Assembly: GCF_046244365.1 (NCBI RefSeq) | Contig: NZ_CP176395.1 | Span: 1,922,001-1,986,000, forward strand | DNA length: 64,000 bases | Direction: 5' to 3' | Source of the DNA: Paenibacillus_V sp046244365 | Lineage (GTDB): Bacteria; Bacillota; Bacilli; Paenibacillales; NBRC-103111 | Shown here: in pieces, positions 1-10,751 of the stretch | Layout: the number at the start of each line of letters is the position of its first letter | Position numbering within the stretch: the first letter of the stretch is position 1 | Program-made: the position numbers and the translations under genes | The notes under the pieces: generated by a model | The model's database searches: none | Told to the model about the DNA's origin: nothing | Seen by the model: only the letters and a program-made list of their open reading frames with translations

Positions 1-90
1 GGCTTGTATTGACGGGCCGAAACGGTCGGATGTATGGTAAATATACGCATTTTGGTTACGAACAGACAACGCGGGGGGAGCGATAGGGCT

Positions 91-2490
91 ATGACGGAGG
101 CAAAACGGCTGTTTAGGCGGCGCAGTATTTTCGTTACGACATTTCTGTCTTTGCTGCTGCTGCTGCTTTTTCCGGTATTGGCGCAGAGCGTGCTCTATAA
201 AAAAATGGAGGCGGTCATCGGGGACAACGTCGACCGTTCCAATCGCGCGATGCTCAATCAGATGAGCCAGGCGGTCGACAGCCGGTTGAACGATGTCGAG
301 CAGTTGGCCAGAACCGTTTCGTTCCACCCGAAGCTGCAGTGGCTGCTTAGCGGTCACGCCGCAGAGCATCCGCTCCCCGCGTACGATTATCTCGAATTTA
401 CGCGCGTTCTCAAACAATTCGGCAAAGGAAACGGGACGAGCTACCCGTTTTTCGTTTATTTGGACGGCTCCGGGCTCGTATTGACGCCGGAGGTGAAGGT
501 CGATTCCCCGACCTTCGCATCCCAATATTTTCGCTATGAGGGCGTAAGCTTTGAGGAATGGCGCAAGCTTCTGTTGCAGGGCGGCGAAAGGTATTTGCCC
601 TCGATGGACGTTCCGCAGCAAAGTGCGGGCAAAGCAGAACCCTATTTGACCTTTATCCGCTCTTTGCCGTACGGGGAAACGGAAAACGTGCAGGGTGCGG
701 TCGTCATCCCCATTCAAACGTCCTTGATAAGCGGACTGATCGATGGCCTGGATTGGAGCAACCGAGGCGACATCTACATCTTCGACAAGCAAAAGCGGCT
801 GCTCATGACGACGGCTGCCGGCCAGGCGGCCGGCACCGACTTTGCTTCGCTGTTCACCGAGCGGACAGCCGGCGGCAGGATCGGGTTTAAAGCGGACGAC
901 CGTTCGATGATGGTTTCCTCGTCGGAGTCCGGCCGGTCCGGATGGACATACGTATCGGTCGTGCCCAAGGCGGTTTACTTGGACAAAGTGCACACCGTTC
1001 AGAAATGGGCGCTCACGCTGCTTGCCGTCGTGCTGATCATCGGGCTTTCGGGCGCATATGCGCTCGCTCGCCGCCAGTACGGGCCGGTGAGGGAAATCGT
1101 GCGGGCGATTACCCGGAACGACGGGGAAGAAAACGGCGGATGGCAGGGCATTCGCGAGGAGGGCAACGAATACCGGTTCATCGAGAAAGCGCTTAAACGG
1201 ACATGGGACGCCGAAAAACGGTCGAACGACATCGTCGCCGCGCAGACGCCCGACGTTCGCGCGCATTTTTTGAACCGGCTCGTCAAAGGATTCGTCGAAT
1301 CGTCCGCCGTTACGCCGCAAGCGCTGGACTTTATGGGAGTCGCGTTCGGCTCCGATCGGTTTGCCGTCGTGATCGCCGATGCCGACGACCGCTTGACGTT
1401 CGGCGAAGAAGCAGCGGGCGATTCGTCCGAACGTCATGCCGCCATGGTTCGCTTCGTCATTGCGAACATCGGGCAGGAATGTTTGGGCGCGAGGCATACG
1501 GCCTATGCGATCGAGCTCGACAAGAGCAGGCTCGCTTTTCTGATCAATGCGGCGCCGGAGCGAATGGCGGAAGCGGCGGCAGACATGGAGACGGCCGTCC
1601 GGGAGATGAAAGGATGGATCGAGTCGCGGTTCCGGCTGCCGCTCAGCATCGGCATCAGCGATATACACGAAGGGGCGGGCCGCATCGGGGTGTGCTACGG
1701 GGAAGCCGTACAGGCCGCCGAGTACAACATGATGAAGGGCAAAAGCTCCATTACCCTTTACCGGGAAATGAGCCATGCCACCGATCATTTTTATTATCCG
1801 ATCGATATGGAGCTGCAGCTCATCAACCTGATCAAAGCGGCGGACGGCGACAAGGCGGCCGCGCTGATCGACCGCATTTTCCACCTTAATTTCGAATCGC
1901 GGACCATTCCGCTTGAACTGGGCAAATGTTTGTTTTTCAATATGATGGGCACGCTCGTCAAAGTGTTGAATGAAGTCTCAGACCGGTACGATGCGGTGTT
2001 CGGCGAGAAGTTCGATCCTGTCAAGCGGCTTGCGGATTGCCGGACGACGCACGAGATGCGGGACGAAATGCATCATATTTCCGCCGCCATCTGCCGGTAT
2101 ATCCGGGAGAGCCGCTCCGACAGCGGGAAACGGCTTGCCGAGGAAATCACCGGCTACATCGAAGCCCATTATCCGGATCCGATGCTCAGCCTCCAATCGA
2201 TCGCAGACCGGTTTCAGCTGACGCCGCATTACTTGTCCGCCTTCTATAAGAAGCATTCGGGGGTGAATTTGGCCGACATGATGGCGCGTACCCGCGTACG
2301 GGAAGCGAAACGGCTGCTTGAGAGCGAAAGCCTGACGATCAATCAGATCGCGGCTCAGGTCGGGTATGCGAACGATGCGGGCCTCATTCGCCTGTTCAAA
2401 AAATACGAGGGCGTTACGCCGGGCAAATACCGCGAATCGCAAGCGGTCCGGCAGCAGGCCGAGCAAGCGGAGCCTTCTTACAAGCCGTGA
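91..2490 (+). CDS. Membrane-bound AraC-family transcriptional regulator (YesN/cache type)
   Basis: A predicted one-component sensor-regulator of 799 residues. A positive N-terminus leads into a first membrane segment (about residues 13-33). An extracellular cache-like sensor region follows to about 300, then a second membrane segment (about 306-326), a long cytoplasmic linker and a C-terminal AraC double helix-turn-helix (about 695-795, with SLQSIADRF and TINQIAAQVGY as the two HTH parts). The frame opens at 34, but ATG 91 is preferred because a GGGGGAG ribosome site lies 11 bases upstream and the hydrophobic segment follows directly. It sits just upstream of a binding protein, two permeases and a heparinase-like lyase, so it probably activates that locus in response to an extracellular sugar. 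The ligand is unknown. Confidence 0.9.
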   Translation: MTEAKRLFRRRSIFVTTFLSLLLLLLFPVLAQSVLYKKMEAVIGDNVDRSNRAMLNQMSQAVDSRLNDVEQLARTVSFHPKLQWLLSGHAAEHPLPAYDYLEFTRVLKQFGKGNGTSYPFFVYLDGSGLVLTPEVKVDSPTFASQYFRYEGVSFEEWRKLLLQGGERYLPSMDVPQQSAGKAEPYLTFIRSLPYGETENVQGAVVIPIQTSLISGLIDGLDWSNRGDIYIFDKQKRLLMTTAAGQAAGTDFASLFTERTAGGRIGFKADDRSMMVSSSESGRSGWTYVSVVPKAVYLDKVHTVQKWALTLLAVVLIIGLSGAYALARRQYGPVREIVRAITRNDGEENGGWQGIREEGNEYRFIEKALKRTWDAEKRSNDIVAAQTPDVRAHFLNRLVKGFVESSAVTPQALDFMGVAFGSDRFAVVIADADDRLTFGEEAAGDSSERHAAMVRFVIANIGQECLGARHTAYAIELDKSRLAFLINAAPERMAEAAADMETAVREMKGWIESRFRLPLSIGISDIHEGAGRIGVCYGEAVQAAEYNMMKGKSSITLYREMSHATDHFYYPIDMELQLINLIKAADGDKAAALIDRIFHLNFESRTIPLELGKCLFFNMMGTLVKVLNEVSDRYDAVFGEKFDPVKRLADCRTTHEMRDEMHHISAAICRYIRESRSDSGKRLAEEITGYIEAHYPDPMLSLQSIADRFQLTPHYLSAFYKKHSGVNLADMMARTRVREAKRLLESESLTINQIAAQVGYANDAGLIRLFKKYEGVTPGKYRESQAVRQQAEQAEPSYKP

Positions 2491-2679
2491 ACCGGCATAT
2501 CGGCGAGGCGAACGGAACAATCGCAACAACGAACCGTTGACGGGAGAACGGGAAACCGCGAATCGTAACAAATGCGCATCGTTCGTAAAGCTGGAGCATG
2601 GTCATATTTCCGCCGGTATGCGAGCATGGGAACCGACGGGAAGACGTCGAATCGACTTGATCATGGGGAGGAAACAAAG

Positions 2680-4311
2680 ATGAGAAATAACCGGAAACGA
2701 ACCGCAGCAGCCGGCATGGCCGTGCTGTTGTCCGCTGCGGTCGCGGCGAGCGGCTGCGGCAAATCGGGAGGGAATGCGCCTGCGGACGCAAAAGGATCGG
2801 CTGCGCCTAGCCCGGCTGCGGAGAGCGCGAAGCCGGCCAAGAAGCTGGAGAAGCTATCGTACTGGGTAAGCATGAATGCCAATTCGGCGGCGACGATGAA
2901 AAGCTACAGCGATTTGGCCGCATACAAGAAGCTGGAGGAAGCGACCGGGGTGAAGGTCGATTTCAAGCATCCGGCGGGCGGGCAAGCCGGAGACCAGTTC
3001 AACCTGATGATGACCTCGAACGATATGACGGACGTCATCGAATACAACTGGCTGAACGTGCCGGGCGGACCGGAAAAGTACATCAAAGACGGCAAGATCG
3101 TCAAGCTGAACGAATACATCGACAAATATGCGCCGAACTTTTCCAAGCTGTTGAAGGATCGGCCGGATCTCAAAAAAATGATCAGCACCGACAGCGGCGC
3201 CATCTATGTGTTTCCGTTCCTGCGGGGCGACGATTTCCTGCTAACGTACATGGGGACCGCGCTGCGCAAAGACTGGCTCGAGCAATTGAAGCTCGACATG
3301 CCGACGACGATTGACGAATGGTACGCCGTTTTGAAAGCGTTTAAGGAGAAGGATCCGAACAAGAACGGCAAGCCGGACGAAATTCCGCTGCTGCTCAATT
3401 GGGGGGAATGGTCGACGAGCAACGCCTTTATGGGGGCGTGGGGCGTCAGCTCGGCTTTTTATCAGGAGGACGGCAAAATCAAATACGGCTTGCTCGAGCC
3501 GGGCTTTAAGGAATTTATCGCCACGCTGCAAAAATGGTATAAGGAAGGGCTGATCGACGCCGATTACGCGACGACCGACGCCAAACTGCGCGACGCGAAA
3601 ATAACGGGTGACCGGCTCGGCAGCTTCGTCACTTACACGCTTGGCCGCCACGCCCAAATGATGGAGGGTAAACATCCGACGTTCGCTCTCGCAGCGGCTC
3701 CTTATCCGGTCTTGAAGAAGGGCGACAAGCCGGTGCTGGGGCAGAAGGATACGGCGTTCAGCGGCATCGGCGCGGCCATTACGACTTCGAACAAAAACAT
3801 CGAAGAAACGGTCAAATGGCTCGATTACAAATACGGCCAGCAAGGGCATATGCTGTTCAACTTCGGCGTCGAGGGCGACAGCTACAAGCTGGACAACGGC
3901 TATCCGAAGTTTACCGACATGGTGCTCAAAAACCCTGACGGGCTGCCGGTCGCCCACGCGCTGGCGAAGTACGCGCTCTCCAATTCGAGCGGGCCGTTTC
4001 TTCAGGATAAGCGGTGGATCGAGCAAAATGCGGCTGCGGCGCCGGGCGGACGGGAATCACTGGACGTTTGGATGAAAGCGGAGAACAAAAAACAGCTACC
4101 GCCGATCACGCCGACGCCGGAAGAAAGCTCGCAGTACGCTTCTATTATGAATGACATCAATACGTACAAGGGCGAAATGCTCGACAAGTTCGTCATGGGC
4201 GTCGAGCCGATGACCGGCTACGACAAATTCGTCTCTACGATCAAGAGCATGGGAATCGATAAGGCAATCCAAATCCAGCAGGCTGCGCTTGACCGTTACA
4301 ACAAACGGTAA
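2680..4311 (+). CDS. ABC transporter solute-binding lipoprotein (LplA-like)
   Basis: A secreted sugar-binding lipoprotein of 543 residues that would deliver an oligosaccharide to the permease pair encoded next. The signal peptide ends in a lipobox with Cys26 (AASGC), followed by an Ala/Pro/Ser-rich linker and the type I/LplA-like binding fold (KLSYWVSMN near the start of the mature domain, later KDPNKNGKPDEIPLL, a motif common in LplA-type proteins). The frame opens at 2572, but ATG 2680 carries a GGGGAGG ribosome site and starts directly at the signal peptide. About 190 bases separate it from the AraC gene, so it may have its own promoter. Confidence 0.92.
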   Translation: MRNNRKRTAAAGMAVLLSAAVAASGCGKSGGNAPADAKGSAAPSPAAESAKPAKKLEKLSYWVSMNANSAATMKSYSDLAAYKKLEEATGVKVDFKHPAGGQAGDQFNLMMTSNDMTDVIEYNWLNVPGGPEKYIKDGKIVKLNEYIDKYAPNFSKLLKDRPDLKKMISTDSGAIYVFPFLRGDDFLLTYMGTALRKDWLEQLKLDMPTTIDEWYAVLKAFKEKDPNKNGKPDEIPLLLNWGEWSTSNAFMGAWGVSSAFYQEDGKIKYGLLEPGFKEFIATLQKWYKEGLIDADYATTDAKLRDAKITGDRLGSFVTYTLGRHAQMMEGKHPTFALAAAPYPVLKKGDKPVLGQKDTAFSGIGAAITTSNKNIEETVKWLDYKYGQQGHMLFNFGVEGDSYKLDNGYPKFTDMVLKNPDGLPVAHALAKYALSNSSGPFLQDKRWIEQNAAAAPGGRESLDVWMKAENKKQLPPITPTPEESSQYASIMNDINTYKGEMLDKFVMGVEPMTGYDKFVSTIKSMGIDKAIQIQQAALDRYNKR

Positions 4312-4335
4312 AGGCTGCGGAAAGGAAGGCCAAAG

Positions 4336-5334
4336 ATGCGAACGAATGCGAAACCAACCGCGGCGGCTGCCGCCGCGGTTTTCCCGGGCGGACGTCCGGC
4401 GGTTCCCGGCCTCGGCAAGGAAGCGGGCTTCCTGCACAGGCTGGGCAAAGATCTGCTGCGAAATCGGCTTCTTTATGCGATGCTGCTTCCGGTCGTCGTG
4501 TATTATGTCATTTTTCATTACGTGCCCTTATACGGCTTGCAAATCGCGTTCAAGGATTTCAGCGCGACGAAAGGGATTTGGTCCAGCCCGTGGGCTGGCC
4601 TCAAGCATTTTGCCGCGTTCGCGGACGGCTTTTATTTCTGGAGACTGATCCGCAATACGTTTCTGATTAACGTGTATGAGCTTGTTTTCGCTTTTCCGGC
4701 GCCGATCCTACTCGCGCTTCTGCTGAATGAGCTTAGGCGGATGTGGATGAAACGGTTCGTGCAGACGGTGTCCTATCTGCCGCATTTCATCTCGGTCGTC
4801 GTCGTGGTCGGGATGCTGGCGGACTTTCTGGCGAGAGACGGCTTGATCAATCAGCTGACCGAATGGTTAGGGATGGCCCCGGTTTCTTTCATGCAGAAGG
4901 CGGAATGGTTCCGTACCGTGTATATCGCTTCCGGCATATGGCAGGGCATCGGCTGGGGATCGATCATTTACCTGGCGGCGATTGCGAACATCGATCCGAC
5001 GTTGTACGAGGCGGCGACGATGGACGGCGCGGGCAGGCTGCGGCAGGCGCTGCACATTACGCTTCCCGGCATCATGCCGATTACGATCATCCTGTTTATT
5101 CTGCAAATCGGTTCGATGATGAGCGTCGGCCACGAAAAAATATTGCTCATGTACAGCCCGGTCACGTACGAGACGGGGGACGTCATCTCCACTTACGTGT
5201 ACCGCAAAGGGATTTTGGAGGCGGATTACAGCTACAGCGCCGCCGTCGGGCTGTTCAACTCGCTCATCAATTTCGCCCTGCTCGTTATCGCCAACCGGAT
5301 TAGCCGGCGCGTGACGCAGACGAGTTTGTGGTAA
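4336..5334 (+). CDS. ABC transporter permease, LplB-like
   Basis: An inner-membrane subunit of a carbohydrate importer, 332 residues. After an Ala/Pro-rich N-terminus come six predicted membrane spans. The cytoplasmic EAA loop that contacts the ATPase is visible (EAATMDGAGRLRQALHITLP, about residue 225). GGAAGG precedes the ATG. No ATP-binding subunit is encoded nearby. In Firmicutes such importers usually borrow a shared MsmX-type ATPase, which is an inference here. The stop codon lies just ahead of the ribosome site of the next permease, so the two are translated from one mRNA. Confidence 0.93.
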   Translation: MRTNAKPTAAAAAAVFPGGRPAVPGLGKEAGFLHRLGKDLLRNRLLYAMLLPVVVYYVIFHYVPLYGLQIAFKDFSATKGIWSSPWAGLKHFAAFADGFYFWRLIRNTFLINVYELVFAFPAPILLALLLNELRRMWMKRFVQTVSYLPHFISVVVVVGMLADFLARDGLINQLTEWLGMAPVSFMQKAEWFRTVYIASGIWQGIGWGSIIYLAAIANIDPTLYEAATMDGAGRLRQALHITLPGIMPITIILFILQIGSMMSVGHEKILLMYSPVTYETGDVISTYVYRKGILEADYSYSAAVGLFNSLINFALLVIANRISRRVTQTSLW

Positions 5335-5348
5335 GGGGGGCAGCTTAC

Positions 5349-6230
5349 ATGCGAATGAAAAAATCGCCCGGCGAGCGGCTTTTCGACGCGCTGAACGGGC
5401 TGTTCATGATCGCGCTCGTTATCGCCACGCTGTATCCGTTCGTCTACGTGCTGATGGCTTCCTTCAGCGAGCCCGGACGCTTGATGGCCCACCGCGGCAT
5501 TTTGCTTTGGCCGGCCGGCTTTTCCTGGGAGTCGTATAAGCTGGTGTTCGATAACGAAATGATCAAAGTCGGATATTTTAATACGCTGTTCTATGTGATT
5601 GCCGGCACGTTCCTCAACATCGTCATGACGAGTCTCGGGGCCTATACGCTTTCCCGCCGGAACGTCATGCTTGCGACGCCGGTCATGCTGCTGGTGACTT
5701 TCACGATGTTTTTCAGCGGGGGACTTATTCCGTCTTATCTGCTCATGCACGATTTGCATCTGCTCGATACCAGGTGGGCGCTTGTCATTCCCGGCGCAAT
5801 CAGCACATGGAACTTGATCATTATGCGCACATCGTTCCAAGGGGTGCCCGTCAGCCTGGAGGAATCGGCGCGGATTGACGGGGCGAACGACTGGACGATC
5901 CTGTTCCGCATCGTGCTGCCGCTGTCGCTGCCCGTGCTTGCCGTCATGGTGCTGTTCTACGCGGTGGCTCACTGGAACGGTTACTTCGGGGCGATGATTT
6001 ATTTGCGCGACCGGGAGCTGTTTCCGCTGCAACTCGTCCTGCGGGAGATTTTGCTGACGAACAGCGTCGAGAGTATGACCTCGTCGGTAAGCGGAATCGA
6101 CAAGTATTTTATCAGCGAAACGATCAAATATGCGACCATTATGGTTGCGACGCTGCCGATTTTGTTTCTGTACCCGTTCTTGCAAAAGTATTTCGTCAAA
6201 GGCGTCATGATCGGTGCGATCAAAGAATAG
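5349..6230 (+). CDS. ABC transporter permease, LplC/YtcP-like
   Basis: The second membrane subunit of the importer, 293 residues with six predicted spans. The EAA loop is EESARIDGANDWTILFRIVL (about residue 170) and the C-terminus FVKGVMIGAIKE is the usual ending of this family. An overlapping GTG at 5328 is possible, but ATG 5349 is chosen because AAGGGGGG lies 8 bases upstream. It forms an operon with the binding protein and the LplB-like permease before it and probably with the lyase after it. Confidence 0.93.
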   Translation: MRMKKSPGERLFDALNGLFMIALVIATLYPFVYVLMASFSEPGRLMAHRGILLWPAGFSWESYKLVFDNEMIKVGYFNTLFYVIAGTFLNIVMTSLGAYTLSRRNVMLATPVMLLVTFTMFFSGGLIPSYLLMHDLHLLDTRWALVIPGAISTWNLIIMRTSFQGVPVSLEESARIDGANDWTILFRIVLPLSLPVLAVMVLFYAVAHWNGYFGAMIYLRDRELFPLQLVLREILLTNSVESMTSSVSGIDKYFISETIKYATIMVATLPILFLYPFLQKYFVKGVMIGAIKE

Positions 6231-6285
6231 CCGTACCGGCTGCCGCCTACCTGAAGCTCGATTCTTGCGGGGGAAGGTGTAAGGG

Positions 6286-9200
6286 ATGAAACGAATACGA
6301 GGTAGGCTGGCCGGTTGGATCGCCGCGATGCTGGTCTTTACGGCGGTTCCAATGGGAGATGTGAGCTATGCGGCGGTACAACCGCTTATGCAGGAGGCCG
6401 CGGCGCCAAGCGCCCCGGTCTGGCTGTCGTCAGGAGGGAATAACGTGCTTAGCAACTCCGGGTTTGAAGAAGGCGCTGCCGCGGGAACGATTCCGGGTTG
6501 GGAAACGTGGACGCCGTCAGGCGACGCGGTCGTAGCCCACGTATACGGGGAAGCGAGGAGCGGACTCCGTTCGGCGCGCATTTCCGCTACGACGACGGAC
6601 AGCGTCGGCATGCTGACGCGAACGGTTCCGGTCCAAACGGGGAAAACGTATGTGCTGCGGTACTGGGCGAAAGCTAGCGACGTGCGCTTCTCAGCAGGAG
6701 GCGCGGCGACCGTTCGCGTGCAGTTTCGGAACGCTGCGGGCCAATCGTCCGGTGCCACGATCTATGCCGGCGCGGTAGCGCCGAACGGCGGGGAATGGGC
6801 TAAGGTTGTGCAAAAGCTGACGCTGCCGCCCGGCACGTCGTCGATCAAGCTCGAGCCGATGCTGTATCGGGGCTCGGGGACGATATGGTTCGACGATGCG
6901 GCGCTCTTCGCATTCGATGCGGCCGAAACGCCGGCTTTGTTCGATTTCGAAGCGGCAGCTCTCGATACGGGAACGGTCCGTTTGGAGTGGATTGCGTTCC
7001 CGGGAAACGCCAAGCCGGTCAGTTATGCGGTCTACCGGGCCGGGGACAGCGGTTTCCCGCTTAATGAACAATCGCTTGCCGGCACGTCGGAGGTCGAAAG
7101 GTTTTATGATCGAGCGGTTGCTTCCGGCGCCGATTACCATTACCGGATCGTCGCCAAATATGCGGACGGAAGCCTATCGGTGCCGACCGAGGAGCGTCAG
7201 GCTTCGATCCCGGTTCAACTGCCGCCGGTCGAGCCGGTTCGTTCCTTGAAGGCGATGGCGGCCGTGGACGGCAAAATCGCTCTCTATTGGACGCTGGGCG
7301 ATGAGCAGCGGGCGGCATCGATTCGTCTCTACGCTTCGGACGAACCGATTACCGAATCGAATAAAGGGGAGGCGGCGGTAATCGCGGCTGCCGCTTCGGT
7401 AACGGAAGCCGTTTACCGGATCGACGCGGCCTTGCATCCCGAATGGAACCGGCGTTATTATGCAGCCGCCGTCACGGACGGGGACGGCAGCGAATCGGCC
7501 GTGACCGGAGCCGAACCGTATTCGTTCCTGCCCCGGCTGAAACCATTTGCCGTTATGCAGCATCCTTACTTGTTCGCCGAACGCCAGGAGATCGACGCCG
7601 CACTGACGAACATGGACGTCTACCCGTGGTTGAAGGCCGCCCGCGACAGAGTCGTTGTATCCGCTGATGCCGCGCTCACGGGTTATGCCGCGGTACTTTC
7701 TCCTTTTCCCAAAAACGACGCGCGCCATCTTCCCGCCGCAGAAGCCGCCCGCACGCTTGCCGTGGCCTACGCACTGACCGGAGACGAACGGTATGCGGAC
7801 ATGTCGCGGAGATTGCTGCTGCTATACGCGTCGTACTACGAGCAGTACGATTATGTGTTCAATCAGAGCAAGGATGACGGGTACATGGTCGTTCCGCTCG
7901 CATGGGCTTACGATCTGGTTTACGGAAGCTTGGGCATGACCGGGCAAGATCGGCTGCGCATCGAGAACGGCTATTTTCGCGAAGCCGTCCGGAGGCTGCA
8001 AGCATTGCCGAGAGGGAGACTCAACAACCAGGGCGTAACGAATGCCGCGATCGGCGTCGCCGGATTTTTGCTGCAGGATCAAGATTACTTGAATTACGCA
8101 TTTGATCGCGACGGCTACGGCATGAAATACAACATGATCAACGGCATCAACGACGACGGCTATTGGTGGGAGCAGACGATGGCTTACCACGAGGAGCGAC
8201 TGAGGTATATTACGCTGCTGGCGGAAGCCGCTTATCATAGCGGATACGACTATTACGGCTATTTGCTGGACGGGGAGCGGGATACGGCGTATCGCGGATC
8301 CGACGTGCCTCCGCCAGTGGAAGGACGAAGCGTGACCGTGGAAGACAAGTCGATCCGCGAACTGTACGACGCCCCGTTCTATTTTCTGTTCCCGGACATG
8401 AGCCGTCCGGTGTTCGGGGATGCGGATCCGACGCAGTTGACCGGAGGCTATTCCTATGAGATGGCGTACAAACGGTACGGCGATTCGAAATACGCTTGGC
8501 TGCTCGGCTACGCTTACGGGGACGGCCGCTTTACGACCGGCACCGGCGCGGACTACGGCCTTTTTCAGACGTCGCCCTTGCCGGCTTCGGCAGGCGAATT
8601 CCGGATCGGCAGCGGATATTTCGCCGATAAGGGCTACAACAAGCTGGGCAGCTCGGTCTTCGCGGACAGCGGCGCCGCATTCCTTCGTTCCGAAGGGGAT
8701 TATATGACGTCGACGAACGTCGCGATGCCCTGGAGCCCGTTCGGGACGTTCGCCCACTATCATGCCGATAAGCTCGGCATCGTTCTGTACGGACTCGGCA
8801 AAACCATTCTCGCCGATCCGGGACGATACGGGTACGGAACGGCCGGCCATAAGGAATTTGCGAAGCATACGATCGCGCATAACACGCTCGTCGTGGACGA
8901 AACGTCGCAGTATCCGCAAGGAAACAGCAACGAGGAATGGAAGGCGGACAATTCGAACCGGTCTTCTGCAGGTTATTTGTCCGCGCTGACGATCGGGCCG
9001 GTATTCAAGCTGATCGAAGCCGGAAACGACAATGTATATGCCGACCGGGGCGTGAAGCTCGGACGTACGGTAGCGGAAATCGGGGATTACGTCATCGACG
9101 TATTCCGTGCGGACAGCGAGTCGGCGCACCGGTACGACTATCCGCTAACGATTGACGGCGAGCTTGTTGAGACGAGCGTCCCGCTGTCGCCGCTCGATCC

Positions 9201-10479
9201 GCAAACGCCGCTAGGTTCCGGCATCGGTTACAAATATGTCAAGCAGCTTGCCAAGGGGGACGCGGGAGGATCGGCCTGGAGCACCGTGTGGCAGATCGGC
9301 GACGGGCGGCAATTCCGGACGACGATGCTCGGCACGGACATTACCGAAGTGTATCAAGGCTCGGGACTTTCCAAAAACGGTACGTACGGCAACCGTATGC
9401 TCATTGCGAGACGGGACGGGACATCGGCAACGAGCTTCGTCACCGTCATGGAGCCTGTTCGTGACGGCAACTCTCCGAGGACGATTGCGGAGCGGCCGGT
9501 GCAGGGCACCGGATTGACCGGCGATGCATATGCGGTGCGCGTAGAGTCGCAGGCGGCAAGTTCGACCGATACGTTCATGACCGGCGGCGGCCGGGCGCTG
9601 AAGCAGACCGATGCGCTGCAAAGCGACGGCACGACGGCATTTCTGCGTACCGTAAACGGCGAAGAAACGGTGCTGGCTGTCGTGTACGGAGCATATGCTG
9701 CCGGCGGCACGCTATCGCTTACCATGACGGCGGCAGCCACTGCGCAGCTGACCAAAGCGGCTGAGGAGGCGTATCGGTTCGATTATGACGGCCGCGTTTC
9801 TTCCGAGGTTGCGGTTGGCGGACTGCCGGATTACGCGGTATATGAGTTCGCGCTGAAGGACGTTAATGAGCTGACACCGGCTGCTTCCGTATATTTGAAC
9901 GGGAACATCCGCTTTACCGCCGAGCCGGGCAAGACGTATGTTTTGGCGAGCGTGTCCGGCGCTGCAGCCCTGCCCGCTCCGGCATCGGTTCCGATCGGCA
10001 TCCCGATTGAGCCGTCGATCCCGGGCAAGGCGACGGTTACGAGCGAAACCTATATCGGGCCAATCGTGGAGGCCGAGGATTTCTCGTATGAGGACGGCGG
10101 CAAGGTAACCATCGCGTTCAAGGGCGGATCGCATACGTCGGGCAATCCGCAGGGAGACGCCTTCTTCGGCTGGGACAACCGCGGGCATTCGCTCGAATGG
10201 GCGTTCGACGTGCCGGAGTCCGGCGAGTACCGGATCGTGCTGCGCTATGCGACGATGGCCGACAATTCCTTCCGCACGCTGAGTGTAGACGGGGGGCCCG
10301 CGTCGATGTTCCATTTTGCGCAGACGCCGGGCTGGAACGACCGCCGCAATGCGCTGCTCCAGGATGCCGACGGTAACGATCTGGTGTTTCAGCTGCAGCA
10401 GGGACGGCATACGATCCGAATGACCAACTTCAGCGGTGCGCTAAATCTTGATTATGTATTGCTATCATCCATGCCGTAA
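6286..10479 (+). CDS. Secreted multidomain heparinase II/III-type polysaccharide lyase
   Basis: A 1397-residue secreted protein predicted to depolymerise an acidic (uronate-containing) polysaccharide by beta-elimination. Order: signal peptide (about 1-30, ending in SYAA); CBM4/9-like domain opening with LSNSGFEE (about 55-210); two fibronectin-III-like stretches (about 210-420); alpha/alpha toroid (about 420-760) with NNQGVTN near 580 and YWWEQTMAYH near 626; heparinase II/III beta-sandwich with FAHYHADKLG near 822 and HNTLVVDE near 865; C-terminal CBM6/35-like domain (about 1257-1397, IVEAEDFSYEDGG). The conserved His and Tyr in these motifs match the catalytic regions of heparinase II-like lyases. 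It is the only enzyme of the first importer locus, so its products are probably what the importer takes up. The exact polymer is not known. Confidence 0.85.
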   Translation: MKRIRGRLAGWIAAMLVFTAVPMGDVSYAAVQPLMQEAAAPSAPVWLSSGGNNVLSNSGFEEGAAAGTIPGWETWTPSGDAVVAHVYGEARSGLRSARISATTTDSVGMLTRTVPVQTGKTYVLRYWAKASDVRFSAGGAATVRVQFRNAAGQSSGATIYAGAVAPNGGEWAKVVQKLTLPPGTSSIKLEPMLYRGSGTIWFDDAALFAFDAAETPALFDFEAAALDTGTVRLEWIAFPGNAKPVSYAVYRAGDSGFPLNEQSLAGTSEVERFYDRAVASGADYHYRIVAKYADGSLSVPTEERQASIPVQLPPVEPVRSLKAMAAVDGKIALYWTLGDEQRAASIRLYASDEPITESNKGEAAVIAAAASVTEAVYRIDAALHPEWNRRYYAAAVTDGDGSESAVTGAEPYSFLPRLKPFAVMQHPYLFAERQEIDAALTNMDVYPWLKAARDRVVVSADAALTGYAAVLSPFPKNDARHLPAAEAARTLAVAYALTGDERYADMSRRLLLLYASYYEQYDYVFNQSKDDGYMVVPLAWAYDLVYGSLGMTGQDRLRIENGYFREAVRRLQALPRGRLNNQGVTNAAIGVAGFLLQDQDYLNYAFDRDGYGMKYNMINGINDDGYWWEQTMAYHEERLRYITLLAEAAYHSGYDYYGYLLDGERDTAYRGSDVPPPVEGRSVTVEDKSIRELYDAPFYFLFPDMSRPVFGDADPTQLTGGYSYEMAYKRYGDSKYAWLLGYAYGDGRFTTGTGADYGLFQTSPLPASAGEFRIGSGYFADKGYNKLGSSVFADSGAAFLRSEGDYMTSTNVAMPWSPFGTFAHYHADKLGIVLYGLGKTILADPGRYGYGTAGHKEFAKHTIAHNTLVVDETSQYPQGNSNEEWKADNSNRSSAGYLSALTIGPVFKLIEAGNDNVYADRGVKLGRTVAEIGDYVIDVFRADSESAHRYDYPLTIDGELVETSVPLSPLDPQTPLGSGIGYKYVKQLAKGDAGGSAWSTVWQIGDGRQFRTTMLGTDITEVYQGSGLSKNGTYGNRMLIARRDGTSATSFVTVMEPVRDGNSPRTIAERPVQGTGLTGDAYAVRVESQAASSTDTFMTGGGRALKQTDALQSDGTTAFLRTVNGEETVLAVVYGAYAAGGTLSLTMTAAATAQLTKAAEEAYRFDYDGRVSSEVAVGGLPDYAVYEFALKDVNELTPAASVYLNGNIRFTAEPGKTYVLASVSGAAALPAPASVPIGIPIEPSIPGKATVTSETYIGPIVEAEDFSYEDGGKVTIAFKGGSHTSGNPQGDAFFGWDNRGHSLEWAFDVPESGEYRIVLRYATMADNSFRTLSVDGGPASMFHFAQTPGWNDRRNALLQDADGNDLVFQLQQGRHTIRMTNFSGALNLDYVLLSSMP

Positions 10480-10751
10480 CCCTTGTAAGATCGCGGGTAG
10501 CTGATGATGAATTTAGAGGTCGGCAGAACTCGGCTTCACGCACCGATTTTTTTAATGCATCAGTAGCGATTGGGGCTTTGCCGCGGCGGCCTTTCTCCCT
10601 GAGAACGAATCGTTCTGGGGAAGGGAATGCGCTTGTTTGAGGGGATGGCGAGCATGTTCAGAAATTGTTCAGTAGCGTCTGGTACAATTTTCCCGAGAGA
10701 ACATGTTCGGATTTTCAAGCAAACGAAGCTGCCGTTAAAAGAGGGATCGAT

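Noticed and set aside
7822..9129. A 435-codon minus-strand frame opposite the heparinase-like gene
   Set aside because: Arg/Val/His-rich shadow with no ribosome site or known motif.
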